DNA from: Agroathelia rolfsii
Taxonomy: Eukaryota; Basidiomycota; Agaricomycetes; Amylocorticiales; Amylocorticiaceae
Direction of reading: 5' to 3'
Assembly (NCBI GenBank): GCA_018343915.1
Contig: JABRWF010000007.1
Span: 2,976,001 to 3,040,000, forward strand
Length of the DNA: 64,000 nucleotides
Below, piece after piece: positions 1 to 12,755 of the stretch (positions within the stretch are counted from its first letter, which is position 1; every line of letters starts with the position of its first letter). Both the position numbers and the translations under genes were made by a program. A model generated the notes under the pieces. It was not told where the DNA came from and did not search any database. It saw nothing but the letters and a program-made list of their open reading frames with translations.

Positions 1-147
1 GCTAATGCGAACAAGGATGTCTTCGGTCGAGAACAGTCGTCTTCGCCTTCGTCGCAGCAGGATATGGTGTTGGTTAAGGATTTACCTGCCGGCGATGATG
101 TTTTGTCGGGGCTAAATGAAGCAGGTATGTCCATGGATACTTCATAG
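1..147 (+). CDS. C-terminal end of an unidentified protein (partial)
   Basis: An open frame runs from base 1 to a TAG at 145-147 and gives 48 residues rich in Ser, Asp and Gln. It ends in a short acidic tail that looks like the end of a low-complexity regulatory protein. Nothing in it identifies a family. A GTATGT donor-like sequence at 125-130 means the last exon could instead end there and splice further on. The gene would be convergent with the mitochondrial S10 gene, sharing a 204-bp spacer. Confidence 0.4.
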   Translation, partial: ANANKDVFGREQSSSPSSQQDMVLVKDLPAGDDVLSGLNEAGMSMDTS

Positions 148-351
148 GGTTAAAACAAGGTGCTCTCTTCTTTTCCTTTCCGCATATTCGTAAAGATGAT
201 TTGTAATTAATTATATTGAACGTTCTGCCCAAGTAGTATGTAAACCATTTTTCTTGAAGAATGAATGTTGAAAGCATGCGTGTGGTCGATGACTATAGCA
301 CATTATAGCACTATATGATAGTTCTAAAGGGTAAAACGAAGGCAAAGAAGC

Positions 352-1471
352 TCATGCAGTGGGCTGCTTGGCAGCTCCAGGAGCCTTAACCGTAGCAGGA
401 TCTACCTTTGTCGCCGCCTCAGACTCGCGCTGAATGATCGAATCCGCAATCTTCTTCATCTTCTGCTCGTCGCTAACCATCTTCGCCTGCCACGCCTTAT
501 GCACCCCGTCCGTCAACTGCCTGCCTACGCCAACTGGCGCCCTCTCCCACCTCGTCAACCTCATACCGACCGCCGCCATTCTGTGCGTGCGAATGTACGC
601 AATCCACCTCTCAACTACCTCCTGATCCGCATCCCACGCCTTGATCACCCTGCGGTACACCTTGCGCTCAAAGTTCTCCTGCGCCTTCTTGTGCACGAAC
701 GGCGACTTGGGCACGGTCCACAGGCGGCGCTTGATGGGTAGATGCACAGGCTTGCTTATGGGAATCCCTAGCGCGGCGGCGGTGTGCGACGTAAAGTGCG
801 TGAAGAGGTCGAGCAGGTTCGGGTGGTACGAACGCAGCTGGAGAGACGCGACGGGCACACCGTGGGTGGGCTTGTGGTAGATAGGCTCGTGCATAGATCG
901 ACCGTGGATGACGGAACCGCTGTAGGCGAGTTCCTGTTGCTCCGGCGTCAAGTGCGCGGTTGCTTGTGAAATTTGGGAGAGTTGGTCGGAGAGGGAGAAG
1001 AACCTGGTTAAGGATTTTGATTTTTTTGAGCAAAGGGTGAATAGAGCAGAAAGAGGGGCCTTCTCACTCTGCGTCGATGTTATCCACACCCTCTGTGCCG
1101 TCGTCGAGGTTCATTCGCTCAAGTGCCTCTGTGAGTATGCGCTCTTGCTCCTTTGTCAAACTTGGAGGCGCACTGGCGGCCGCGACCGCTCCAGAAGGGC
1201 TTGGTGCCTCTACCGAGGCATTTTTGACGGTTTTCTCAGGCTCGGTTTGTTGTTCTGCAGGCTGAGAAGACTGAGAGGACTGAGCCTGGGGCTCCTCGGA
1301 GGAAGAAGACGAAGAGGATGGTGTTGCCGGAGGAGGCTTAGGTGTGTCTGTGGACTGGTAGCGAGCCCATAGCGCAGCGTTTCTGGGCACTCTAGACGCC
1401 CTCAGGACATTTGTGGACCGAGCTGTTTGCGAGAGCGGCCGTGCGAGCTGAAGCAGACGCGGTAATGACAT
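352..1471 (-). CDS. RSM10: Mitochondrial small-subunit ribosomal protein S10 (uS10m)
   Basis: Exons complement(352..1003, 1068..1471); 351 aa. The 64-nt intron (GTGAGA...CCAG) joins two frames that are each blocked alone. Exon 1 encodes an Arg-rich presequence ending near ARYQST, typical of mitochondrial import, then a Ser/Pro/Glu-rich linker. Exon 2 carries the S10 core: LRSYHPNLLDLF, the basic segment RRLWTVPKSPFVHKKAQENF, then VERWIAYIRTHRMAAVGM. This matches the conserved RxWTVxRSxFxxKKSQENFE signature of mitochondrial S10. The protein is part of the 37S subunit head, where S10 packs with S3 and S14. It is longer than bacterial S10 (about 100 aa) because of the presequence and a C-terminal charged tail. 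Initiator is the first ATG of the open frame. Confidence 0.93.
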
Positions 1472-3170
1472 TTAGCTGGTCGACAGAAAGAGAGAGCAAG
1501 GCCGAGTCCAAATAAGTCGCGACTGTAAATTGCTCATTTGCATCCGGCATGTTTCTTTCTCTCCGACTGCCACTGCCAATATCACTTGAACAATTTCTTG
1601 CTTTTATCAATAAGGGCTGCTATATTTCTGCGGCATAAGCTGTTAGCTTGAATATGATACTGCTCTCGGGCGTCTTTTCTCCCCTGAGACTGATTCTGTT
1701 CCCCTCAAATGCCTGAGCTTCCCACTAACAGCAACCCGTCATTTTGTGTACCGCTCTTTATAACAGTTGCATACTGCCTGTCGCCAATTTACTTTATTTA
1801 TCTTAATTACTCGTTGCATCTTACTTTCGCCTAGATTTCGGGACTCAATTCTTTGAGATGTATTTTGTAGAGGGCGTTGAACTCGGTCCTCTTCGTCTTC
1901 CTCCCTATTCTCCCTCTCAATCTCTCTTGAGCTGGCATCTTTCCCTTTTCTAGTTCATGATCTTCTGGTGCACTTGACATTGACAGTAGCTGTGTTCCCA
2001 AGTTCAGACTATTGATGACACGGACAGCGGACTTCATTTACATCTGAATTGCTCGGAAATATTATATCGCTAAATACAAGCGGATGCCTGTTACGGCAAT
2101 TCCTCTTTCTGGATTTTGTTTAGTATACTGCGCCTTTCAGAAGTAACGAAGGTACGGCATAGTAGAGGTTACCGTAAGTAGGGAAGAAGAGTAATTCATC
2201 TTCAATCGACGTTTGCCAGGGGAAAGATGTAGACTTTGAAGATTATGTGTGGACCGCGAATTCAAAAATATCGCGCCACTCACATATCTAGGCTCACTAG
2301 GGAATTGTGCGTAGATAGAAGTGAGGACTGAATGGTATTGAATATCAAATCCCTCACTACCTACAGAAAATGTTCGCCGTACATGCAGAATGTGAGACTT
2401 CCTGGGCATGAGGCTCTTTGCCCTCCGCACATGCCAGTCATAGGAAAGATTATGGTTAAATAACAAGCAGCTGGCGGAGCGTAAGCTAAAACTTGTCGAA
2501 CTAACGAAAAGCAAGGCACATATTTGGGTGCATGATATCATTAGTTTCGTAAAATCGTGAATGCTTCCATCAGCCTTGGAGAACCCCCTGATGATGCTTC
2601 GATGATGCTTCAATAGCGTCTGCAGTTTTTTTTTGTTTTGAGTATGTCAGTCAGCCCGCGGAGACAATTTGAGCAAAATGCTGTACTTAATCCCACCGAG
2701 CTGGCTTAGTTTCAAACATTGTTCATTTCTTGTGTGGATAGCAACGCTTTTCAGCCCCTGGCCTGGGCCTTCGGGTGTAAGCCAGCGTAGTATCAGACCG
2801 ATATCAGTATATCAGCCGCATACCTACTTCTTTCGCTGGACATGGAACGTTCGTTGAGCGATACCGCTGCTAAGCACGGATGATAGAACTTCTAGCACGA
2901 TAGTTGAGGTTGCCCAAAGCAGCATCATAAATAGGAATCGCGGAATTAGCAGCCGAAAGGATGATTTTGCTGCATAAAATGACGTCACGAATTTGGTTCC
3001 CCGCATTTGTGCCGGTGAGTTCGAACGAATTCCAAGAGTGGCAAAAAAGCTCAGGGAAGATTCTTGTCGTTCTCCACACATCTCTTGCTCATCCCATATC
3101 CTTCTCTTCCTCCGCCGCCCCCAGCCAACCCCCCCCCCCCCCCCCAGTTGACAGAGACAGAGATTCAGAA
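1472..3170. other. Intergenic region, no gene supported
   Basis: About 1.7 kb between the start of the S10 gene and glycogen synthase, so it must hold both promoters. Open frames here (the longest, 2137-2613 minus, 158 codons) show no recognisable domain. A 15-20 base run of C at about 3129-3145 lies directly before the glycogen synthase start, in its probable 5' leader. Confidence 0.6.
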
Positions 3171-5981
3171 ATGTCAGAGGACATAGGTAAACGCGACGTC
3201 CACAACCATCTCTTATTCGAGTGTGCATGGGAGGTTGCCAATAAAGTCGGTGGTATCTACACCGTCATCAAGACAAAAGTCCCGGTGACGGTATCAGAGT
3301 ATGGCGACCGATATTGCCTCATCGGCCCCCTCAGTTACAAGTCTGCCCCTATGGAGGTCGAGCCGCTCGAGCCCACTGATGAGGTCCTCGCTTCCACCAT
3401 CGAGTCTATGCGCGCCCAGGGTGTTAAGATTCTCTATGGGCGATGGCTCATTGAAGGCAATCCGCGTGTACTCTTGTTCGATACAGGCAGCATGTACACC
3501 CGTCTCGACGAATGGAAGGCCGATCTGTGGAACGTAGCTGGTATCCCCTCGCCGCCCAACGATCACGAAACCAACGAGACGATTGTATTTGGTTATCTCG
3601 TCGCATGGTTCCTTGGCGAGGTTCGCAAAAATTTGAATAGATCACATGCTTTTTTTCTTGCTCATATCACAAAACTGATTTGTCGAATCAGTACGTAGCG
3701 CACAATCTCAAGCAGGCTGTTGTTGCCCACTTCCACGAATGGCAGGCGGGTCTCGCTATTCCTCTCTGCAGGAAAAGACACATCGACGTGACCACCGTGT
3801 TCACGACTCACGCTACGCTTCTTGGCCGCTACCTCTGCGCTGGCAGCGTCGACTTTTACAACAACCTGCAATATTTCGATGTTGATCATGAAGCCGGCAA
3901 GCGCGGTATCTACCATCGCTACTGTATCGAGCGATCCGCCACCCACTGCGCCGATGTCTTCACCACGGTCTCCCATATCACCGCGTACGAGGCAGAGCAT
4001 CTCTTAAAGCGAAAGCCGGATGGAGTCGTCCCCAACGGTCTAAACGTCGTCAAGTTCCAGGCGATGCACGAGTTCCAGAATTTGCACGCCAGAGCCAAGG
4101 CAAAGATCGATGATTTTATTCGCGGGCATTTCTATGGCCATTACGATTTCAGCCTTGATAACACGCTATATGTGGGTCGTCGTCATCTACAAATCTATCG
4201 CTATTTCCCCTTGTTAAGGCTCTCGATTAGATGTTTACCGCTGGCCGCTATGAGTATCGCAACAAGGGTGTCGATATGTTCATCGAGTCCTTGGCTCGCA
4301 AGTTATCCGTCCTTTTCGTTGATTCAACGTTTTAATGACCATCTACAGGCCTGAATTATCGCCTGCAAAAGGCCGGATCGAATGTGACCGTCGTGGCCTT
4401 CATCATCATGCCCGCCTCCACTAATTCATACACTGTCGAGGCTCTCAAGGGCCAGGCTGTCATCAAGCAGCTGCGCGATACCGTCACAGAGATCCAGAAT
4501 CGTATCGGCGCTCGTCTATTTGAGCACGCCGCCCGTTTCCAAGGGTAAGAACGATTTCCTCCCCACCCTTGAATCTCTTATAAACGAGCATTTCTTTCTC
4601 TTCCTCAGGGACTCCAAAACGCTGGCCACTCCCGAAGACCTCCTCTCAGACGAAGACAAAGTGATCTTGAAACGGCGCATCTTCGCCCTCAAACGCAACT
4701 CCCTCCCGCCGATCGTGACGCACAATATGCATGACGATCACAACGATCCGATCCTGAACCAGATCCGGCGCGTGAAGCTCTTTAATGCGGGGCACGACCG
4801 CGTCAAGATCATCTTCCATCCCGATTTCCTAAACTCGAACAACCCGATCCTGGGCATGGATTACGAGGAGTTTGTACGTGGGTGTCATCTGGGTGTGTTC
4901 CCGAGTTATTATGAGCCGTGGGGATATACGCCTGCTGAGTGTACGGTCGTGAGTGCTATTATCATTTTTTCAAATATTGATCGGTACGACGCCTATATGC
5001 TCTATGCCATTCTAGATGGGTATCCCTTCCATCACGACCAATCTTTCCGGCTTCGGCTGTTTCATGGAAGATCTTATCGAGCGCCCGGCGGATGAAGGTT
5101 GTTATATCGTCGACCGACGCCTCAAGTCCGTCGACGACAGTGTGAACCAGCTAACGGAGCACATGTTCACCTTCACGCAGAAGACGCGCCGCCAGCGCAT
5201 TAACCAGCGCAATCGCGTCGAGCGGCTCAGTCCGCTGCTGGACTGGAAGAACCTCGGGATCGAGTACGCCAAGTCGCGTCAGCTCGCGCTGAGGCGCGCA
5301 TACCCCGATTCGTTCTATGGCGGTGCGAGTAATGGGGAGGAGGAGTACGAATTTGAGGGTGGCGATGGCTACTTTGGGTCGTCGTCCCACCGCGCGCCGT
5401 TGTTGTCCGTGCCGCCTAGTCCGAGGTTGAAGGGCATGATGACGCCGGGTGATCTTGGGACGCTTACGGAGGAGGTGAGGAACCAGTGATTACTACTGCG
5501 ACATATATGCATGACTAACTTGAGTTGAATGAATAGATGCAAGGCCTGTCGACAAGCGACTACAGAGGCATGCCCTGGCCAGCTTCAAAGGAAGAAGAAG
5601 AGGATAACTACCCATAGTACGTGCATCCCATACGTTTACCCAATCTTACTGATCCTGATTATCATTGTCTTTTCTTTTTCCTCTAGCCCCCTCGTCATGA
5701 AAGTACGCTCACGCACAAGCTCCGTCATCTCCGGCGCCAGCACCCCCGGTGGCGGCGCGTTCCGCAGCCTGAGCGAGCGCGACCTGCAAAAGGCTGATGA
5801 GGCTCTAAGCCACGTCAACGGCACTACCGCGACGACGAAGAGTAGCAAACTGAATATTTCGACGTCGAGCGATGTGACCGATGATGCGAGCAGCGTTGCA
5901 GGCTCGGAAGTGTCCAGCGCAGCGGCTACAACGCAGAGTGTTAATGGAACGGGTGCCGATACCGAGTCGGAGGCTGCTTAG
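3171..5981 (+). CDS. GSY1: Glycogen [starch] synthase (UDP-glucose-dependent, GT3)
   Basis: Exons 3171..3620, 3692..4171, 4231..4297, 4349..4544, 4609..4948, 5016..5474, 5537..5616, 5687..5981; 788 aa. It extends the alpha-1,4-glucan chain of glycogen from UDP-glucose in the cytosol. The N-terminal donor-site motif [15 protein letters not shown] is at about residues 22-36. The catalytic E-x7-E pair is E500/E508 in [10 protein letters not shown]. The Arg cluster [14 protein letters not shown] at about 568-581 matches the glucose-6-phosphate allosteric site known from yeast Gsy2. The Ser/Thr-rich C-terminal tail, with several RTSS/SGAS-like sites, is where phosphorylation inhibits fungal and animal enzymes. 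Intron 3 (4298-4348) uses a GC donor (GCAAGT); no GT donor there keeps the frame and the conserved ESLARLNYRL block. Slightly longer than the yeast enzymes (about 705 aa). Confidence 0.96.
4298..4348 (+). other. GC-AG intron in glycogen synthase
   Basis: 51-nt intron starting GCAAGT and ending CTACAG. Exon 3 ends one base into an Arg codon, which exon 4 completes, restoring the family-conserved LARLNYRL. The nearby GT at 4302 would shift the frame. Confidence 0.85.
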
Positions 5982-8643
5982 ACCAATGCTAGAAGAGAAG
6001 GATGAAAAGGTGAAGATGTCGCGGTGAAGATGATTGAAGGAATGTGAATTGTCAACCTAAGCGAATTTGAACCAAGCGGGTAACGAGGGGGAGGCGTAAT
6101 GTGATACCTACCGGCGACTACCAAGTCTTTGCATGACGTGGGCTCGTTGCGTTGTGCAGTTGGGTGTATGCGGGTGGTTTCTTTTCCCTTTCTGATGGTC
6201 TTCTTGCTTTTACCACATCACCTCCCTCCCTCCCTCCCACCAGCATGCTCTGGCTCAATCTATATAAATGCGCATATAGGATTTTTCTTTTTTCTTTCTT
6301 TCTTGTAATACTTGAGTAGTATGTATGTTTATGATTCCTAAGCTACCAGTAAGGCTCTCGAGTATTAGCACAACCAAATCGGCATCATCACCATCGTACT
6401 ATTGATACGATACGTACGCCCATAATGCATATATCTTTTTGTTATCTTTCTTTTTTTCTTTTTACACTTGCCGATTTCCTTATCCGCAAAAGCCGAATTG
6501 TTTTTCGAATTTACATGTACAATAATCTTTTTTCGTTATCTCGGGATTATTGATGAAATCTAGCGTAACGATCATTATCGGCGCCACTTAGCTTATGGTT
6601 TCGGCCAGGGGGTACCTGTACGCACAGGAAATACAATTCCGTCGCCAAATGAAAAGAGTGCGAGTTCGCGCGGGGAGGTCATATGAGAGAGAAGTTGTGT
6701 ATTGATCCAAGTGGGGTAATCTTTTTGGAGTCACCTGCGCATACAAATGCCTGCCTATGGCAGATCAAAGGACCGAGATAACATACCTATATCACGTATC
6801 ATGCCATGACGCCAGGTGTTCCGATCTCCCATGCCAGAAATGCCAGATTCTGGTGCATGGTACACATGAAGAGATCCGAGTCGTAGAGAGGTATCTATCA
6901 GTACACCGCATACGGCTGCGGCGTAGACCAACGACGTCATGATGATGTATTTCTACAATTTACGATCGTCGGTGTGGGAGGAGAAAGAGAACGTGTATGG
7001 TAGGTGGTAGAATGATACGAAGGCGCGGGGGGTTACATGTGTACACCAGCATGGAAAGCATGGAGGACGCATGCTCTGAGCTCCGATTTGTCCAGCATGG
7101 ATCATGAAAGAAGAAGACAAAAGTTAGCGTCATGATTTGGACTTGCATTGAGTATAAGCATTGACAAACGGAGTAGAAGACGAAATTTGAGGAAAACCCT
7201 AAAGCGGTGCAGTTGGGTATATGCGTAATATATCTCATAATATGAGACCGCGTGAGTTCATTTTGCTAGATGAAAAGCAGCAAGGATCGATAAATGACGA
7301 AGGTGAAAAAATCACTATGAGCTGGAACAAATAACAGGGTGTATACGATCGGCATATCATACATATGGGATCAAGTTCGGAGGCAGATCTAAGCTTATAG
7401 CCTTTCTTGCGGCCTCCCCGGACCTGGGGTCACTTCTATGCCTACGGTGCAGCAAATGGTCGTCGTTGTAAGCAAGAAAGACATTCCGCCGTTGTCCCAT
7501 TAGCTACAGCAGCTTTGGATGGGCGGCCCCTCTTACTACCTTGCCCGGCCCGTGTACTCCGCCCATGTTCATCGGCATAACCGGGTATCGGGCGGACCCG
7601 GATGGGACATTTCTCTGGTCCCACCACCACCCCTTACAATAGGCCTGTCCACCACCTTGGGCCCTCTTTCTCTTCCTTGTCGCCGCAATCGAGGGTGCTC
7701 AGGGGAGTGCATGTGATTTTGCGCAAGACCCCGGAGGGGGAATGATAGATCCGTCCCCATTGCTTATGGCCACGGACGAACACTTGTAAGGTCTAGATGC
7801 ACGCACAGCAACAAGCAGTCAGACATGTGGTTTACAGCTGTAGCCGGAGAAAGAATTCATGTGCACACGAGTGGATCTCGAGGATACATACAAAGGTTTT
7901 TCTGTCGGTCGACCAAATAATATTTTCGACGGTGTAAACGCCGGTGAGCAATGGGTTTTAGGCTTATTTCGCTTGAAACGTAATTTCCACCAGTGCATGA
8001 ATAAGACGTGGAGAGATGTGGTTGCCATTGGCCAGAGGGATGGCTTCCTGCACTTGGCATGGTGATTCACAGGCAATTGTGCGGGGTTTGCCTTTTATGA
8101 ATCGTGGCAAATGACAAGTACGCTAACCAATCACAGCCGTATGCTGTGAAAATTACTGGATGTATGCTCCTTTAAAGACAAATAGGGTAATAATACTTAG
8201 AATAGACATTATTTTATGTGGTCGAAAACTGCATTGGAGAAAGTAGGAAATAGATAGAGGAGCAGTAGACAAAACATCAACGCGGTATCACCCCTGGTCT
8301 AAGGGACAACCATCAAATAGCAGCTTCGTCCCTGCAGAGTTAGTGAAGGGTTTCAGAGCAACTGAGACGAATAAGAAGTGGATATATGCTGGCAAATAAG
8401 CATCTTCTGCGAGCGTGCACCTTGACCGCCACGATGCTGCAGCCGGTGAAAAAAGAAAGACGGGTGCAGCAGCGTGCGATGCAGCAAAAAAGGCCAGCAG
8501 CAGCGATGACGCACAAACTCCGACAAGCGGCGCGGATCGGAAGCAACTGTGCCAGCGCCGACAAGCCAATCGACGGCCTCATCGCATCTCTCCCACTATC
8601 CTCCTCCTCCTCCTCAACTTCCTCCTCTACTGTCGTTCGCACT
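5982..8643. other. Intergenic region, no gene supported
   Basis: 2.7 kb after the glycogen synthase stop. The first few hundred bases are AT-rich with pyrimidine runs (TTTCTTTCTTTC near 6290) and probably hold the 3' UTR and polyadenylation region. The rest holds only short unrelated open frames on both strands. A GC-rich patch at 7400-7760 has no recognisable coding content. The phosphatase promoter must lie in the last part. In-frame ATGs upstream of 8644, back to 8386, could extend the phosphatase. Confidence 0.5.
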
Positions 8644-10433
8644 ATGAGTGCACCAGGGCCGTCGACGATGAAGACGCTCCAGAAGAGGCTGCTGACAAGG
8701 GCGCCCGTCGTACCAGTTGTAACTGGCAGTCGAGTGCGCTCCAACTCACGCACACTCTATACCCAATCACTGCCTTTCTTTGACCCCACAACACCCCCAC
8801 CTTCATCGAGGCCTGGAAACCCATCGCAGAATGCTCTCTCGACGACTAGAATGCTTGTTGAACTACATGGCTCTGAAGGCTCGCACCCAAATGCAGAGGG
8901 CTCGCAGCCCTCGAATCCTCCCTCTTCACTCGCCCTGACAACATCCCCACACACTGGCATCTCCAATCAGCCTTCTGCTCCTCCCTTGCCCTCAACATCA
9001 CCCTATGGCTACTCTTGTGCTCCGTTCTACGCTGGCCCAGCGCCTCGCAAGGAAACAAAGGCAGTAGTGACACCATCGAATCAGCCATACCATTTTGATG
9101 TGGCCGCCTATGGCATCCCTAAGCGCCAATCTCGGCGCAAGGCACCACCCTCTGTTGAAGACTCCAATCTCGATCTATCTGTGCAAGTGGGCGAAGACGC
9201 GTACTTTGTACGAGACAACGCTATGGGTGTCGCCGACGGTGTCGGCGGCTGGGCTAAGCACAGACGACATGGTAAGTGGCATCAAGGAATTTTCAACAAA
9301 CCCATCTTGAAAGAAATGCGTACGCTAACATGTCGCTGGCAGCTCGTTCGTCTGCTGAGCCTACACCATCGGCCCTTTTCGCACGCAGACTGATGCATTA
9401 TTGCTCAGACGAGGTCGATCATGCGACTACATCCCAAGCTACTTCCTCCTCATCATCGTCGTCATCATTATCATCAGCAGCAGCATCTACGTTTTGGCCA
9501 TGGGAAGAGCTAGAACAGGAATATGAAGTTGATGAAGAGGAGGAACTGGCCGATGCACTGGACGTGCTATGCATCCTTGAAAGGGCATATGATAGCACGT
9601 TGAAGGCACATGTTACCCCACCACAGAACACACAATCCATACCAACGTCATCGTCGCCCTCTTCAATACCATCGAGACCTAGCCCTCTACCACCCGAACC
9701 ATTACTGGCTGGATCCTCAACTGCCCTGATCGCTGTTCTGTCCCCCACCCCACCCCAAAGTAACGGCACCACCACTTCCCCCGTACCCTCGATCAACGTC
9801 AACCACCCCTCACTAACCACCTCGACTCCCTCGGCCGCTACAATCCAGATCGCCCACCTTGGCGACTCGCTTGCGCTGCTTATTCGAGCCGACACCATTA
9901 TCTGGCGCTCAGCCGAGCAATGGTTCGCCTTTAATGCGCCTTACCAACTCGGACCCTCATCTCCACATACCCCAAGCTCTGCGCAAGTGACCACTCTTCC
10001 GGTGCAGGAGGACGACATCCTGATCCTGGCCAGCGACGGCCTGAGCGATAACATGTGGGACGAGGAGGTGTTGCGGATCGTGCAGCGGGTCAGGCGGGCA
10101 TTCATGCCCCACCCAGGCGCAAGCGTGCTCGGGCGGCGAGCGTTAGCTGGCATGCTCAGCGAGGCACTGTGCTCGCGTGCAAGGGGGATCGCCACAGGTG
10201 AGGTGACGAGTGCACCGTCGGACTCTGAGGATGTGTTCGATACGCCATTTGCGAGGCGTGCGAGGGAGAATGGCAGGGTGTTCCGGGGCGGCAAGATTGA
10301 TGGTGCGTATTCGATTTCCAGTATCCTTAAGCATCCGTGCTGATGGTTTTTGGCAGATATTTCCGTCGTTGTCGCAGTCATCTCACCTGCAGATGACAAC
10401 ACTTCGTCGACCGCTACCACCAAGCTATCCTAG
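8644..10433 (+). CDS. PTC7: PP2C-family protein phosphatase, PTC7-like (mitochondrial)
   Basis: Exons 8644..9271, 9343..10302, 10357..10433; 554 aa. Metal-dependent Ser/Thr phosphatase. PP2C metal-site motifs are visible: VGEDAYFV followed by GVADGVGGWA, then IAHLGDSLALLIR, then ILASDGLSDNMWDEEV. The short GVADGVGGW form and the divergent order are typical of the PTC7/PPTC7 branch, which acts in mitochondria and dephosphorylates coenzyme Q biosynthesis protein Coq7 in yeast. The N-terminus KTLQKRLLTRAPVVPVV looks like a presequence. Long Ser/Pro/Thr inserts (about residues 240-330) separate the motifs. The frame is open upstream to an ATG at 8386 (640 aa); I prefer 8644 because a pyrimidine-rich leader precedes it. 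A decayed tandem copy follows at 10.9-12.6 kb. Confidence 0.88.
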
Positions 10434-10919
10434 ATTTTCTTATTTCTCTATGTAAGAAAAAAGAACATATCAAAATTAACAACATACGTATTTGAGCCTC
10501 TGTATCTCTCTTTCCCCTGTTGTTATCACTTTTAGTCGACAATGGTCGACGATATACACATGAATACATCTCGACTGCCATGAGCATTCATCCACTCTTT
10601 GCTTTTTCTCTACTTTCCTCTTTCCTTATTCATGACTCCCGCCTTATAAACGTCCTGTACATTTGCGCGCATGCCCCTGATTATCTATTAATATTTTTTT
10701 TTCATCTACATTCCTGTCTTATGTCTTCTCTACTCCGCATCCGCGTCTGCTGTACAACATGATAAAGTTTCCTTTATATATACATCCATAGTAAATTCTT
10801 CTACGTGCATAAATACATTTACTCTTAAAAAGAAAAAGAAAAGAAGAAAACCTCAATGGAGGTTCGATTTCAGCACAATTCAGTTATACGATGCTGGGCG
10901 TGCCTAGTCGTCGAAAGCA
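10434..10919. other. 3' flank of the phosphatase gene, included in the tandem duplication
   Basis: No gene. AT- and pyrimidine-rich probable 3' UTR. Segments around 10560-10680 and 10880-10910 recur in diverged form at 12240-12360 and 12515-12550, so the duplicated unit reaches beyond the coding region. Confidence 0.6.
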
Positions 10920-12560
10920 ATTGAACAACTAATCGAGGGCCAACCGCCACCTGATCCCTCCCCACCAACTGAAGGCCCCTGATGAGACGCCATTACACCT
11001 CCACCAAGTCATTTACTTTGTCAATTGTAAATAGCAGTTGAGTGCACTTCAACTTGCGCATATTAGTATTCTGCTCCCAGCTTCCATATTCCTTCATTCA
11101 ACAAGTCTCCTACCCCTTCAATGCCTGGGACCCATCGCAGGCCTGAGAGATTCCCAATGACTACGGATACTCTTTCAGTCGTATAGCTCCGGAATCTTTC
11201 ATTTAAATCTAAACGGCTGGAAGTTGTCGAATCTGCCCTATGCGCTCACCCTGAAAAAAAAAAATCACACAGTACTGGCATCCTCAATCGGTCGTCTGCT
11301 CAGAGTCCTCTAGCCTCTACACCTTCTTATGGCTGCTCTGCCGGTGGTGTCCTGTTATTTTCTGGCCCGGATCTCCTCCATGGAACAAAAGACAACAGTG
11401 CCGCCGTTGAATTAGCTATACCGCTACGATAGCATCCCCAGGCGGCGCGAGTTTCGGCATGGGACAGACATTTGGCACCAAATGCTCTGGAGGATTCTGG
11501 CCTTGACCCACATGCACAAATAAGCGAGGATGCACACTATATACAGGAGAACGGTTTAGACATCACAAACGCTGATAGCTTTTCTGCCCCCCCCCCCCCC
11601 GCAAAGCAACAGCACCTCAAGGCTTGCTATATCCTCAATCAACGTCAAGCACCCCCTCGTTAGCTGCGTCAACTCCTTCAGCTGATATGGTCCCGACCAG
11701 TGACCTCGGCGACTGGGTCGCACTGCTTCTCCTAGCTAAAACTCTCGTCTGGCGCTCGAAAGAGCAATGATTTACCTTCTGTGCACGCTGTCAACTTAGC
11801 CTATCCTCACTACATACACCAGGCTCTGCGCGAATTACGACCTTACCCGTTCAGGAGGGCCACTCCCTGATGCTGGTCAGCGACGGCTTCTGTGACCACA
11901 TGCTGGACGAGGACGTACTACTGCAAATTATCCAGCACGTTAAGCGGGTGCTTATAATCAGGCCAAGAACTCAGAGGAGTCTTTGGTGCGTCATTCGTAA
12001 AGCCGGCGGAGGAAAATGGCGTGATCTTCCGCTAGATCAGGGTGCGTGGATCATGACCGGTGTTTTAGTTGCTCCGTGCTGATAGTTTTTTTTTTGTCGT
12101 CGTCTCGGTCATCTCACGCGCAGATGACGCTTTGTTAATGTAATTCTTCTTTGCGTAAGAAAGCAAATCTGGATAAATAACTCACGTGTTGGAGCTTGTG
12201 TTGACGTAAATTCTAGTTGATAGAATTAACAACAACGCAGAGTTATTTTTTGATTACCATGAGCGTTCGTTCGCTCTTTTGCTTTTCACTTCATTGCCGA
12301 TGCACTATAACCCCCACCCCGTAAACGCCCCGTACATTTGTCCGCCAGCTCCTGTTGTCGGTTGCACTTGCCCATACTCACAACTTATCTGGTTTTCGCC
12401 CCTTATCTTCCTCTATTATACAAAGAATACTTCATCTATACACACATCCAGAGTACAGTTGGGTATATCAATAAATACCTCAGTTTCTTGAACAAAACAG
12501 TGCAGCGACAGTACGGTTATACGATGTTGGCCAGTGGGCGGTGCTTGTCGCTGAGATGGC
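10920..12560 (+). pseudogene. Degenerate tandem duplicate of the PTC7-like phosphatase gene
   Basis: Segments of the intact gene recur in the same order. 11094-11180 matches about 8780-8860 (the ACCCATCGCAG stretch). 11270-11460 matches about 8950-9140. 11480-11560 matches about 9150-9220. 11640-11960 matches about 9770-10090, including the TCTGGCGCTC and GTCAGCGACGGC motif regions. 12060-12135 matches the last intron and exon near 10330-10400. The part matching about 9230-9760 is missing, which removes exon 1's end, the first intron and the Ser-rich insert. The Trp codon after AAAGAGCAA is now TGA (11768-11770), and other frame breaks and a poly-C run (11587-11600) occur. No full-length product is possible. 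It is a direct tandem copy that has been decaying for a long time. Confidence 0.85.
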
Positions 12561-12755
12561 GTATTATAAGAACGTGGCCGTAATGCATCGGCGCTCAATA
12601 AGAGAAAAAATAAACTACAGTAGAAGTACGGTAATTGGATATCGGTGTATGCGCATAAACCATCCAGGTGGATGGCTTTGTGACGGGACAAAGGTTGTCC
12701 TTACTATGGAGTGATTAATTCCCCTCTACATGACACTGAATACAAGATCGAGTGA

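Noticed and set aside
2137..2613. 158-codon minus-strand open frame before glycogen synthase
   Set aside because: No family signature, no codon-use or splice support, and it lies in the shared promoter interval.
4302..4348. GT donor for glycogen synthase intron 3
   Set aside because: Using the GT at 4302 shifts the frame and destroys the conserved ESLARLNYRL block; the GC donor four bases earlier keeps both.
8386..8643. Upstream in-frame ATG extending the PTC7-like protein by 86 codons
   Set aside because: The extension is basic low complexity with a Ser run; the later start gives a better presequence. It remains possible.
9419..9898. 159-codon antisense open frame in the phosphatase exon
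   Set aside because: Shadow of Ser-rich repeats in the real exon; no protein family.
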